From assembly GCA_052379845.1 (NCBI GenBank), contig JBQTCF010000023.1: DNA of 64,000 nucleotides. One strand, given 5' to 3'. This DNA is from Roseinatronobacter sp052379845 (GTDB lineage: Bacteria > Pseudomonadota > Alphaproteobacteria > Rhodobacterales > Rhodobacteraceae). This document shows positions 42,841 through 51,634 of the stretch, piece by piece. A program made the translations under genes and the position numbers. Below the pieces are notes generated by a model that was given only the letters and a program-made list of their open reading frames with translations, made no database searches and was not told the origin of the DNA. The first letter of the stretch is position 1, and every line of letters starts with the position of its first letter.

Positions 42841-43602
42841 ATGAAAGTATTGGTGCCTGTCAAACGGGTGATTGACTATAACGTGAAGGTCCGCGTCAGG
42901 GCGGACGGATCGGGCGTCGATCTGGCAAACGTGAAGATGTCGATGAACCCTTTTGACGAAATCGCCGTCGAAGAGGCGATCCGTCTGAAGGAACAGGGCA
43001 TCGCGACGGAAGTGGTCGTCGTATCGATAGGCGTCAAGCAGGCGCAGGAAACCCTGCGCACCGCGCTGGCCATGGGGGCGGATCGCGCCATCCTGATCGA
43101 AGCCGCCGCCGATGTGCACACCGACATCGAACCCCTGTCCGTCGCCAAACTGCTGGCAGGCGTGGTCAAGGACGAAGGCCCCCGTCTGGTTCTGGCTGGC
43201 AAACAAGCCATCGACAATGACATGAACGCCACAGGTCAGATGCTGTCTGCGCTGCTCGGCTGGTCGCAGGCCACCTTTGCCAGCGAACTGGTGGTCGAAG
43301 GCGATTATGCCGTGATCACCCGCGAAGTGGACGGTGGGTTGCAGACCATTAAGGTCAAGATGCCGACGATCGTCACCGTGGACCTCCGCCTGAACGACCC
43401 ACGCTATGCATCGCTGCCGAACATCATGAAAGCAAAGGCCAAGCCTTTGGTGATCAAGACGCCCGCCGATTACGGCGTGGATGTCACGCCGCGCCTGTCG
43501 GTTCTAAAAACCGTGGAACCCGCAGGCCGCAAGGCTGGCGTCAAGGTCGGTTCGGTTGTCGAACTGATCGCGAAACTCAAAGACGAAGCAGGGGTGATCT
43601 GA
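42841..43602 (+). CDS. etfB: Electron transfer flavoprotein beta subunit
   Basis: The start MKVLVPVKRVIDYNVKVRV at 42841 gives 253 residues. Signatures: ANVKMSMNPFDEIAVEEAIR, TALAMGADRAILIE, LAGKQAIDNDMNATGQML and VTVDLRLNDPRYASLPNIMK. It binds AMP and, with EtfA, accepts electrons from acyl-CoA dehydrogenases. Its presence inside the island means the acyl-CoA dehydrogenase at 22519 brings its own electron acceptor. It overlaps etfA as TGATG. Confidence 0.95.
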   Translation: MKVLVPVKRVIDYNVKVRVRADGSGVDLANVKMSMNPFDEIAVEEAIRLKEQGIATEVVVVSIGVKQAQETLRTALAMGADRAILIEAAADVHTDIEPLSVAKLLAGVVKDEGPRLVLAGKQAIDNDMNATGQMLSALLGWSQATFASELVVEGDYAVITREVDGGLQTIKVKMPTIVTVDLRLNDPRYASLPNIMKAKAKPLVIKTPADYGVDVTPRLSVLKTVEPAGRKAGVKVGSVVELIAKLKDEAGVI

Positions 43603-44525
43603 TGGCCGTTCTTCTTCTTGCCGATGTGAATAACGGGCTTTTGGCGACTGATGCCATGTCCAAGGCGATGGCTGCCGTGGCATCGCTGGGCGATGTGCAT
43701 GTGCTGGTGGCCGGAACTTCTGCCGCCGCGGCGACAGAGGCAGCCAAATTGGACGGCGTCGCCAAAGTGCTGCACGCTCATCACGCTGCTTATGACCACG
43801 GCATGGCAGAAACCACCGCCGCCCTGATTACAGGTCTAGCGGGCGGCTACAGCCACATCGCCGCCGCCGCGAACGCATTTTCCAAGAACGTATTGCCTCG
43901 CGTGGCCGCCCTTCTGGACGTCATGGTGATTTCGGACGTGACCAACGTGATCGACGCCCACACGTTCGAGCGCCCGATCTATGCCGGCAACGCCATCCAG
44001 ACGGTGAAATCGTCGGATGCGAAAAAGGTCTTTACCGTTCGCACGGCGTCCTATGCTGCTGTTGGTGCCAACGGTACCGCCGTGGTCGAGGCTGTGTCGG
44101 CATCGGTTGACGCCTCGCTTTCGGCTTGGGTCGAAGACAAGGTCGCCGCATCGGATCGTCCGGAACTCACCAGCGCGGGCATTGTCGTCTCGGGTGGGCG
44201 TGGCGTCGGGTCGCAATCCGACTTTGCCCTGATCGAACAACTGGCTGACAAGCTAGGTGCCGCTGTCGGTGCGTCGCGTGCGGCGGTGGACAGCGGCTAT
44301 GCCCCTAACGACTGGCAAGTCGGGCAGACCGGCAAGGTGGTTGCGCCCACACTGTATATCGCAATTGGGATTTCCGGCGCGATCCAGCACCTTGCAGGAA
44401 TGAAGGACAGCAAGGTCATCGTCGCCATAAACAAGGACGAGGAAGCGCCGATCTTTCAAGTGGCGGACTACGGGTTGGTCGGCGATCTATTAACCATCGT
44501 GCCAGAGATCATAGATTCGCTTTGA
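43602..44525 (+). CDS. etfA: Electron transfer flavoprotein alpha subunit
   Basis: The 307-residue protein has the N-terminal ETF domain (MAVLLLADVNNGLLATDAMS) and the FAD-binding C-terminal domain: VVSGGRGVGSQSDF, LGAAVGASRAAVDSGYAPND, VGQTGKVVAPTLYIAIGISG and AINKDEEAPIFQVADYGLVG. All FAD-contact motifs are intact. It passes electrons to ETF-ubiquinone oxidoreductase, which is not in the window. Confidence 0.95.
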   Translation: MAVLLLADVNNGLLATDAMSKAMAAVASLGDVHVLVAGTSAAAATEAAKLDGVAKVLHAHHAAYDHGMAETTAALITGLAGGYSHIAAAANAFSKNVLPRVAALLDVMVISDVTNVIDAHTFERPIYAGNAIQTVKSSDAKKVFTVRTASYAAVGANGTAVVEAVSASVDASLSAWVEDKVAASDRPELTSAGIVVSGGRGVGSQSDFALIEQLADKLGAAVGASRAAVDSGYAPNDWQVGQTGKVVAPTLYIAIGISGAIQHLAGMKDSKVIVAINKDEEAPIFQVADYGLVGDLLTIVPEIIDSL

Positions 44526-44669
44526 ATAGCAAATCACTGAATGGTCGTTATAAATCTCTTGTGGACTGTTTGTGGGTGGCTTGTTCTGCGGCATCAAGTG
44601 ACCGGCGCCGAAATCTCTTCATGGTACTACAGTCAACCAATCCCATTGAGACTGACATTATCATCCGCA

Positions 44670-45205
44670 GGGCCGTTGTTGCGTAACTGACGCTTGTGGC
44701 GTGACTTCCCCTTTCCCCTTGGGTTCAGTCTACGTGCACGATCGCGGCCGTGCCGAGGGCCAAGAAGCGGTTCATGAGTGCGGTGCAGATTTGGATTTCG
44801 GCGGTCTGGCGGTCAGGGTCTCTTGCCGCGATACGCTCGCCAAAGGCTTTGAGGCAGCGCATCTTCGCCTCGATCCGGCTTCGGGGCGTGGTATCCGGTC
44901 CATCATTTCCAGAATGCCCGTCCATAGTGCCGGGTTGCGCGCAGGGTTTCGTTGCGGGCGCATGCTGCCGGACAGTCCTCTTTCCATGGTCGCCCGTTTT
45001 TGCGGATCGGGAAGATCGCTGTCGCTTTTCTGTCTATAATGGCTGTGTGACTGCGGCGCGTGTCATAGGCGCCATCGGCGGTCACTGTGCCAATCTCTCC
45101 ACCCTCGGGAATCTGATCGATCAACTCCGGCAAGATAGGACTATCGCCAGCGCTGCTGGGCGTGAATTCCACAGCGCGGATGTCCGAAGTGGCCGTATCC
45201 ATAGC
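44670..45205 (-). pseudogene. IS5-family transposase, C-terminal remnant with one element end
   Basis: Minus-strand sequence reads DIRAVEFTPSSAGDSPILPE, IGTVTADGAYDTRRSHTAII and NETLRATRHYGRAFWK, then shifts frame to RSRIEAKMRCLKAFGERIAA and DRQTAEIQICTALMNRFLAL. This is the C-terminal half of an IS5-group DDE transposase. The N-terminal half is missing, cut off next to the IS701 element. GGGCCGTTGTTGCG at 44670 looks like the surviving terminal repeat. Confidence 0.8.
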
Positions 45206-45206
45206 T

Positions 45207-46645
45207 AGTACTACAGTTGCATATAGTATGGATATCTGATTCGTTCCCGCCTGTGCGATTGGAGAGGATTGATGATGTCCGTATCGGACTGGGCTGGAGC
45301 GGTTTCGGATTGGCGCGCAGCGCTCGATGGAATGAAGGCGCGGATTGCATCTGCCTTCATCAGGTCTGAACAGCGTGCGTCTGCTGGGGCCTTTATCGAT
45401 GGCCTCTTGTCTGGGGCAGAACGCAAGACAGGTTGGATGCTGGCTGAGGAAGCTGGCCTGGGGCGGCCTTACAAGATCCAGTCGCTGCTGGGCCGATCAA
45501 GCTGGTCTGCAGATGCTTTGTGTCAGCGAGTTCGCGACTACGCGCTTGAAGCCCTCGCTGATCCTGATGGGGTTCTTGTGATTGATGAAACAGCTTTCCT
45601 CAAGAAAGGCGCTCATTCGGTTGGCGGCGCGCAACAGTATTCCGGCACGGCGGGACGGATTGAGAACAGGCAGATCGGTGTATTTGCGAGCTATGCAAGC
45701 CGCTGGGGGCACGCCCTGATCGACAGAAAGCTGTATCTGCCGAAATCCTGGACCAATGATCCGGAGCGGCGCGCAGAGGCCCACTTGCCTGAAGATATTG
45801 CCTTCACCACCAAGCCAGCCATGGCGTGTGAGATGGTCACGCGCCTGCTCGACGAAGGTATTCCATGCGCGTTTGTTCTCGCCGATGCCGTCTACGGTGC
45901 GGATTATCGGTTCCGGCATATGCTGGAGGAGCGCCAGCAGTCATACGTGCTGGCGGTGCGCAGCAATCAGACATTGCGGCTCATGGAGGAATGGACGCTG
46001 ATCCAGACTGACCCGGTCACGATGATTGCCGCGCTGCCCGATGACGCCTGGATACCGTTGAGCGCAGGTGAAGGTGCAAAGGGACCCAGATTGTATGATT
46101 GGGCCCGTGTCCAGTTCAAATATCAGGCTCCGAACGGGTTTGCCCGCTGGCTTCTGGAAAGGCGCAGCCTGCGCGATCCGGGCGCAATTGCATATTATTT
46201 TGCCTATGCTCGCTCGGAAACAACACTGGCAGAACTCGCCGCCGCCGCTGGATTGCTTTGGACGATCAAGGAGTACTTCCTGCGCGCCAAGGACGATCTC
46301 GGCCTCGACCATTGCGAAGCCCGATCATGGCATGGCTGGCATCGCCACATCAGCCTTGTCATGGCCGCCGCTGCCTTCCTTGCGCGCCTTGGCGCTGATC
46401 ACCGCCGTTCGGATTTGCCCAAGCCGAACAAAACGAGTCCGGACGATCCCGTTGCGGCGATCTGGACCCAAGACGGGCCCATGCGCTCACCACGGCAGAA
46501 ATCCGATACCTTTTGGCCCGTTTGTTACCGCGTCCCGTCCCCACCGCAAGATTCATCTGGGCTTGGTCTCTATGGCGACGACGCCACCAAGGCGCAGCCT
46601 CCACAGCCCATCGGAAAATACGATATCATATGCAACTGTAGTACT
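45207..46645 (+). mobile_element. IS701-family insertion sequence
   Basis: The ends are inverted repeats AGTACTACAGTTGCATAT (left, 45207) and its complement ending at 46645. The outer bases suggest a YTAR-type target (CTAG left, CTAA right). One transposase gene fills the interior. It abuts the IS5 remnant, so it probably inserted there. Confidence 0.8.
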
Positions 46646-46660
46646 AAGCAGTTATGTTGA
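45272..46660 (+). pseudogene. IS701-family transposase with a C-terminal frameshift
   Basis: ATG at 45272 has GGAGAGGA upstream. The DDE domain is well preserved: LVIDETAFLKKGAHSVGGAQ, YSGTAGRIENRQIGVFASYA, FVLADAVYGADYRFRHMLE and LDHCEARSWHGWHRHISLVM. At about 46475-46482 the frame shifts. The expected C-terminus (LTTAEIRYLLARLLPRP, ending RRHQGAAS with a stop in the right repeat) is in another frame. The present frame instead reads through the end of the element into flanking DNA, so the enzyme is probably inactive or impaired. Confidence 0.75.
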
Positions 46661-46741
46661 CGCGCACTGTAGTTTGTAATAATCTTCTGGCTTTCAATAT
46701 ATCCCGCACTACTCAGCTATGTGAACAATAGGATAGGCTTA

Positions 46742-47380
46742 ATGGCACATTATCCACTCGATATAATTCCTCAAGGAAGCGTCAAGAATAAAATTATCGC
46801 AGTTCAAGCTAAATTAGATGGTCGAAATACGTTAAGGATTTCGCTTGACGAAGATAGCCGCTTGGGAAAGTTTGGTGTAGATTTTGTGGATAAACCCAGC
46901 TTTTTGTTACTTCCATATGTGCTGGAAGATGGTGTGATAGAGATTGATCTTTGTGCGCGCCTTTTGCCAGACGCACCAGAGTACGCACGAGGGTTTATAG
47001 GGATAGCCTACAGGGTACAGAGTGATCTTTCAGCATATGAATCCATTTATATTCGTCCTGCGAATGGTATCTGCTACTCTCCAGCTCCACCGCGAAACCA
47101 GCGCGGCATTCAGTACTACTCATTTCCAGATTGGCCTTTTGACACACTCCGTGAGGAAGACCCTGGTCGTTATGAAGCCGCCGCAGACATTGCATTAAAT
47201 CGATGGCATAATCTGAAAATTGAGCTTCGAGGGCGAAACTTTAAGGCAATGATTGATGGAGCACTCACAATGGAGGGAGAAGGAAAAGTCTCGCCTGCTG
47301 CTGGTCAAATTGGGCTTTGGGTTGACATTGGGACCGATGGTTTTTTCGAAAACCTCAGGATCGATAATGTAACTTCTTAA
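46742..47380 (+). CDS. Concanavalin-like / DUF1080-type jelly-roll protein
   Basis: ATG at 46742 has GGATAGG upstream and gives 212 residues. The beta-rich pattern ends FKAMIDGALTMEGEGK, AAGQIGLWVDIGTDGFFENL, which resembles LamG or 3-keto-disaccharide hydrolase-type (DUF1080) domains, a fold used for glycan binding or hydrolysis. There is no signal peptide. The codon use is visibly AT-richer than all neighbours, and the gene sits between mobile elements and the salicylate island, so recent acquisition is likely. Function is unknown. Confidence 0.65.
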   Translation: MAHYPLDIIPQGSVKNKIIAVQAKLDGRNTLRISLDEDSRLGKFGVDFVDKPSFLLLPYVLEDGVIEIDLCARLLPDAPEYARGFIGIAYRVQSDLSAYESIYIRPANGICYSPAPPRNQRGIQYYSFPDWPFDTLREEDPGRYEAAADIALNRWHNLKIELRGRNFKAMIDGALTMEGEGKVSPAAGQIGLWVDIGTDGFFENLRIDNVTS

Positions 47381-47674
47381 GTTAAAGAATGAATATTCTC
47401 TGTAGCCGCAAATAAAATTCAACATGGTCATCAGTATAGAATTCGATATAATTTCAATCCCTAAGAAATTCGCAGATCAGGACAAAACCCAGAACGTGCA
47501 GGTTAACTTGCGCTCACAACACGGCGCTGATGACATGGCCGACCACATGCGTAGATCGTTGCAGACCCTGCTCGGCACAAAAATACCGACTTCCAGGATA
47601 ACTTCATCTATACGCACATGCTCGTCGGCACCAAGACAGGGCTCATGCCGACGATCCTTTAGTAATGACGGCGA
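47381..47674. other. Gap with a possible gene fragment
   Basis: No intact gene is seen. A short frame ending at the TAG near 47660 reads FQDNFIYTHMLVGTKTGLMP and looks protein-like, but it is cut by a stop upstream, so it may be the tail of a lost gene. The region may also contain the terminator of the GMC operon, though no clear hairpin was found. Confidence 0.3.
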
Positions 47675-49396
47675 TCAGGCCAACATATCTGCCATCTTGA
47701 TGCCGATCATGGCACAGGCTGGCATGGTTGGCACTGAAACGATGCGCGGCATAATTGTGCTGTCGGCGATGCGCAGGTTCCGAATGCCGTTGACACGCAG
47801 CTTGCTGTCCACGACGGCACGGTCATCCGCCCCCATCCGACACGCCCCCGACGCGTGAAAATATGTCGTCGCGCCGCTACGCACGAAATGGGCTAGTTCT
47901 TCCCCCTCCAGTTCTTTGCCAGGAGCAATTTCCTTCACCACATGGTCTTTCAGCGCTGGTGCGTGCGCGATCTCGCGTGCGACTTTAATAGAACGTTCAA
48001 GATATGTCACATCGTCCGGATGGCTAAGAAACTGCATATCGATCACCGGTCGCGCGGATGGATCATTTGATGCCAGCCGGACAGTTCCGCGGCTTTTCGG
48101 AGCAACAAGGCCACCGCACAGCGCCCATGTGTTGCCGGGATTCTCAATCGCATATTCATCTGCGACAACATCACTTGCATAGGGGATTTCGATCTGAACC
48201 ACGCTGACATCAGGCAGGTCCAGAGAGGAATCGGTTTTCAAGTAGCCCGACATATTCGCCGCGCTGTTGCGATGTTCTATGGGTTCGGGGGCTTCAAACA
48301 AACAGCCGCCATGCAGAATATGCTCCTGCACATTCTTGCCGACTTCGGGTGCGTGCATCACGGTTTCGATATTCGCAGCGGCAAGCTCGGTTTCAGCGCC
48401 AATCCCGCTGAGCATCATCAGTTTAGGCGTGTTGAAACCACCTGCCGAAAGGATGATTTCGCGGTCAGCATGGAAGACAAGAGTTTCATCGCCCCGCTGA
48501 CATTCAACGCCGACAGCCGTGCCGTTTTCGATCAGAACCCGGTTGACATGGGTGTTGACAAGAAGTGTGACATTCCCGCGCGCCAATGCAGGATACAGAA
48601 ACGCCCTCGCCATGGAATTGCGGCGGTTATCCTTGATGATCTGGTTCATCAGCCCAAATCCGTTGCCGGTAATCTCGCGATCCGTGTTCAGGTCATCGGT
48701 GACAGGCAGGCCGATTTCCGCAGCCGCCTCGAGCGACGCGTGGACAAGCGGCAAAAGCCCCTGTGCGGGCTGAACCCAGACCGGGCCATCCGTGCCGCGG
48801 AATTCCGCGTTCGGCGTGCCCTGCCAGTTTTCCATGCGTTTATATATCTCGCGGCTGGCTTCGTAATTCCAGGATGCATCGCCGGTGACCTCGGCCCAAT
48901 GGTCCATATCCGCCTTGGTCGGTCGTGCCCAGATCGTTGCGTTGATGCTTGAACCGCCGCCGACAACACGCCCCATATGTTCGGGGATGGCTCGCCCGTT
49001 CACGCCTGCGCCCGGAATTGCAACATCGCCCCAGTCGCGTTCAGTGCCCAGATTGGTGAACCAGACGCGCGGGTCATCAATGGATGGCGCGGTATCCCAA
49101 TCACCCGCTTCGATTACCAAGATGTTGCCATCGGTTCGTTCTGCCAGTGTCCCCGCCAACGCACAACCGGCGCTGCCCGACCCGACAATAATGTAGTCAT
49201 AGCCCCCCGCTAGGTTTTGTACGCGATCGGTCTGCACCTGCCTGATGGTTTCCAGCTCATCAGCAAGCGCACGCAACGGCACGGCCCCGATCATGCCGGA
49301 GGCCAATGCCGTTGTCACAAAAGCTCGCCGCGATAGCTTCCCTGCGATGACGGCATGTTCCAGCCGCTCAAGTGTCCGATCCCTTGATCTGTCCAT
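47675..49396 (-). CDS. Tat-exported GMC-family oxidoreductase (aryl-alcohol/choline-dehydrogenase-like)
   Basis: The start at 49396 has GGGGGGAG and gives 573 residues. A twin-arginine signal is visible (KLSRRAFVTTALASGMIGAV). FAD-binding motif YDYIIVGSGSAGCALAGTLA is followed by GMC signatures MGRVVGGGSSINATIWARP and EIILSAGGFNTPKLMMLSGI, and the C-terminal active-site His region TTYFHASGACRMG. It would oxidise an alcohol to an aldehyde in the periplasm. Its operon partner is a salicylaldehyde-dehydrogenase-like enzyme, so salicyl or gentisyl alcohol is a plausible substrate; that is inference. Confidence 0.88.
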   Translation of the reverse strand: MDRSRDRTLERLEHAVIAGKLSRRAFVTTALASGMIGAVPLRALADELETIRQVQTDRVQNLAGGYDYIIVGSGSAGCALAGTLAERTDGNILVIEAGDWDTAPSIDDPRVWFTNLGTERDWGDVAIPGAGVNGRAIPEHMGRVVGGGSSINATIWARPTKADMDHWAEVTGDASWNYEASREIYKRMENWQGTPNAEFRGTDGPVWVQPAQGLLPLVHASLEAAAEIGLPVTDDLNTDREITGNGFGLMNQIIKDNRRNSMARAFLYPALARGNVTLLVNTHVNRVLIENGTAVGVECQRGDETLVFHADREIILSAGGFNTPKLMMLSGIGAETELAAANIETVMHAPEVGKNVQEHILHGGCLFEAPEPIEHRNSAANMSGYLKTDSSLDLPDVSVVQIEIPYASDVVADEYAIENPGNTWALCGGLVAPKSRGTVRLASNDPSARPVIDMQFLSHPDDVTYLERSIKVAREIAHAPALKDHVVKEIAPGKELEGEELAHFVRSGATTYFHASGACRMGADDRAVVDSKLRVNGIRNLRIADSTIMPRIVSVPTMPACAMIGIKMADMLA

Positions 49397-49467
49397 CTCG
49401 TTCTCCCCCCTTGTTGTCCCGTTGACCGGCAGGTCAACGGGATGCGTCTTGACGCAGATATTGTAGA

Positions 49468-50919
49468 TCAGAACGGATAGCCCTGACCGCTTTGTTCGAT
49501 GGTGATCCATTTGAGTTCGGTGAACTCATCAATAACCGCGCGCCCGTCGAAACGCCCGAACCCGCTGGATTTCGTGCCCCCGTAGGGCGCTTGCGCCTCG
49601 TTCGCTACGGTGGGACCATTGATATGCACTGACCCGGTATCAATGCGGGCGGCGGCATCAAGGGCACGGGTCACATCTTTGCCGAACACACCGGCAGAAA
49701 GCCCGAATTCCGTGTCATTGGCGATGCGCACCGCGTCTTCGGTATCTTTGGCACGGATGATCGAGACGATAGGCCCGAAGGTTTCTTCGCTGTAGATGCG
49801 CATGTCAGATGTGACGCCATCCAGAACCGTGGCGGGCATCATCGCCCCGTCACCCGCACCACCGGCAACAATGCGCGCGCCCTTGCTGACCGCATCATCC
49901 AGCAGGCCCTTAAGGCGGTCGGCTGCCCCAAGGCTGATTACCGGTCCCAGCACACAAGCCGATTGTGCCGCAGGATCACCCAATGTCAGATCTTTTGCGC
50001 GATCTGCAAATTTGGCCACATATTCATCCGCAATCGCGTTATCAACGATGATCCGTTCCGTGGTCATGCAAATTTGCCCCTGATACAGGAAAGCACCGAA
50101 CACGCCTGCCTTGACCGCATCGTCAATATTGGCATCGTCCAGAACGACCAGCGGGGATTTGTCGCCAAGCTCAAGAATGCACCGCTTCAGGTGTTTTCCT
50201 GCCTTCTCGCCGATAATCCGGCCAACGGCAGTGGACCCGGTGAAATTCACACGGCGCACGGCGGGATGGGCAATCAGGGTCTCAATGGCTTCGGGTGCGG
50301 TTGCAGCATCATGGGTGATGAAATTCAGCACACCTGCCGGAAAACCCGCTGCGGCAACGGCTTCGGCCATCAACTCATGCGTGCGTGGGCTGGTTTCGGA
50401 TGCGCGGAACACCACTGTGTTCCCGCAAACCAGCGGATAGGCAATCGCGCGCGCGGCAAGAACGACTGGGCCATTCCATGGCACGATGCTCAGGATCACA
50501 CCAACCGGCTGACGAATGGTCATGGACAACGTGCCTGGCTTGTCTGTCGGAATGGTCTCGCCCTGAATTTGGGTTGCAAGTCCGGCGGCTTCGCGGAAGA
50601 GATTGGCTGCCAGCATAACATTGAAGCCCGCCCAGAGTTCGTTTGCGCTGACTTCGGCCTGCATTGCCGCGATGAAGTCTCCGGTGCGCGCCTCAATCTC
50701 GTCAGCAGCTTTCAAAAGCAGGGCGCGACGCTCTCCCGGGCCACTTCTTGACCAGCTTTGAAAGGCTCGATGCGCCGCATCAACGGCCGCAATACTGTCG
50801 TTGATGCCTGCCGCGGCACCGCGGGTCACGGTTTTCCCGTCAGTTGGGGCGACACGTTCAAAGGTGCTGCCGTCTTCGGCTGGCACACGCGCATTGTCGA
50901 TCAAAAGTTGAGTTTCCAT
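49468..50919 (-). CDS. Salicylaldehyde-dehydrogenase-like aldehyde dehydrogenase
   Basis: Start at 50919 behind GGGAGGA gives 483 residues, the same length as NahF-type salicylaldehyde dehydrogenases as I recall them. Features: LSIVPWNGPVVLAARAIAYP, VNFTGSTAVGRIIGEKAGKH, general base in LELGDKSPLVVL, nucleophilic Cys in YQGQICMTTERIIV, and NEAQAPYGGTKSSGFGRF. The WNGPV and GQICM variants are typical of the aromatic-aldehyde group. It would make salicylate from salicylaldehyde, feeding the CoA route encoded to its right. It is first gene of a pair with the GMC enzyme. Confidence 0.88.
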   Translation of the reverse strand: METQLLIDNARVPAEDGSTFERVAPTDGKTVTRGAAAGINDSIAAVDAAHRAFQSWSRSGPGERRALLLKAADEIEARTGDFIAAMQAEVSANELWAGFNVMLAANLFREAAGLATQIQGETIPTDKPGTLSMTIRQPVGVILSIVPWNGPVVLAARAIAYPLVCGNTVVFRASETSPRTHELMAEAVAAAGFPAGVLNFITHDAATAPEAIETLIAHPAVRRVNFTGSTAVGRIIGEKAGKHLKRCILELGDKSPLVVLDDANIDDAVKAGVFGAFLYQGQICMTTERIIVDNAIADEYVAKFADRAKDLTLGDPAAQSACVLGPVISLGAADRLKGLLDDAVSKGARIVAGGAGDGAMMPATVLDGVTSDMRIYSEETFGPIVSIIRAKDTEDAVRIANDTEFGLSAGVFGKDVTRALDAAARIDTGSVHINGPTVANEAQAPYGGTKSSGFGRFDGRAVIDEFTELKWITIEQSGQGYPF

Positions 50920-50989
50920 TTTTCCTCCCATGGGTTTCACTTTCATCAGGTCTTCAGCATCCCGGAATCCTCCTCCTCTCTGAATTCTC

Positions 50990-51050
50990 TGGTCTTGCTG
51001 GATTTCATATTATAAAATCATTTCCATATTGCAGAAGTCAAGTATATGTT
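50990..51050 (-). promoter_or_regulatory. AT-rich promoter-like region of the aldehyde dehydrogenase/GMC pair
   Basis: On the minus strand TTGACT is followed by an AT-rich block containing TATAAT (21-base spacing), just upstream of the aldehyde dehydrogenase. The block is strikingly AT-rich for this DNA and resembles the one at 62084-62111, which may mean a common IclR-type regulator site. No experimentally known box was matched. Confidence 0.35.
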
Positions 51051-51061
51051 TTGCTCCGCGA

Positions 51062-51634
51062 TCAGCTATTATCTGGCCCCGGTCTCAGCGCTGCCGGAAC
51101 ATCGCGTAGCAACGCCCCGTTTCCCAGATCCAGCACGCTTGACCACAGGGACCAGGCGCGCAGGCGGGGCAAGGATCGCGGCGTGGTTGATGTGCCATCA
51201 GGCAAGGCAATCGGCCTGTCCCAGTCCGCCGCATCCAGATCGCGCCAGCACACGTTCAAATGCACCTCGGAATGATGGAAAAGATGCCGTATCGCGCGCG
51301 CCGGAAGCGTCGCCGCCATATCAAGAGCAGGCAAATGGGGTGTTGCGCTGTCGGGTGGTGATCCCGCTGCAAGGGCTTCCAGCATCAGTGCTTCGCGGCG
51401 GGCGGCATAGCTGACACGCGCCACGATATAGGCACGCGGCATTCCTTCGACCGCAGAAGGCGCGAAAAGCTCCCGATCGGATAGTTCCATCAGCTTGCGC
51501 GCGAAATAAGCCGTGGCGCGACGTGCCAGAAGCAGGTCATCCGCAGGCGCATTGGACGCATCATATCGCGCGCCCTTGCCCTGCCGGTCCCGAAGGGCCG
51601 CCAGGGCATCGGCTTCCGCCTTGCCCGACAGCAT
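51062..51634 (-). CDS. Mycothiol-type maleylpyruvate isomerase-like (DinB fold) protein, apparently without metal ligands
   Basis: The start overlaps the gentisate dioxygenase stop (TAATG) and gives 190 residues. It aligns by eye with mycothiol-dependent maleylpyruvate isomerases: LLARRATAYFARKLMELSDR, ARVSYAARREALMLEALA, HSEVHLNVCWRDLDAADW and SLWSSVLDLG. At places where I recall the zinc ligands of the Corynebacterium enzyme (His in HVAYN, Glu and His in REVWIHAVDLG), this protein has Arg, Ser and Ser. It may therefore be inactive as an isomerase or have another role. A GST-type isomerase lies upstream. Confidence 0.7.
   Translation of the reverse strand: MLSGKAEADALAALRDRQGKGARYDASNAPADDLLLARRATAYFARKLMELSDRELFAPSAVEGMPRAYIVARVSYAARREALMLEALAAGSPPDSATPHLPALDMAATLPARAIRHLFHHSEVHLNVCWRDLDAADWDRPIALPDGTSTTPRSLPRLRAWSLWSSVLDLGNGALLRDVPAALRPGPDNS

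Noticed and set aside
47424..47858. 144-residue plus-strand frame overlapping the GMC gene end
   Set aside because: Its second half is antisense to the GMC gene and no ribosome site is visible; only a short protein-like fragment in another frame was kept as a note.
49963..50751. 262-residue plus-strand frame opposite the salicylaldehyde dehydrogenase
   Set aside because: Antisense shadow of an aldehyde dehydrogenase with all catalytic motifs.
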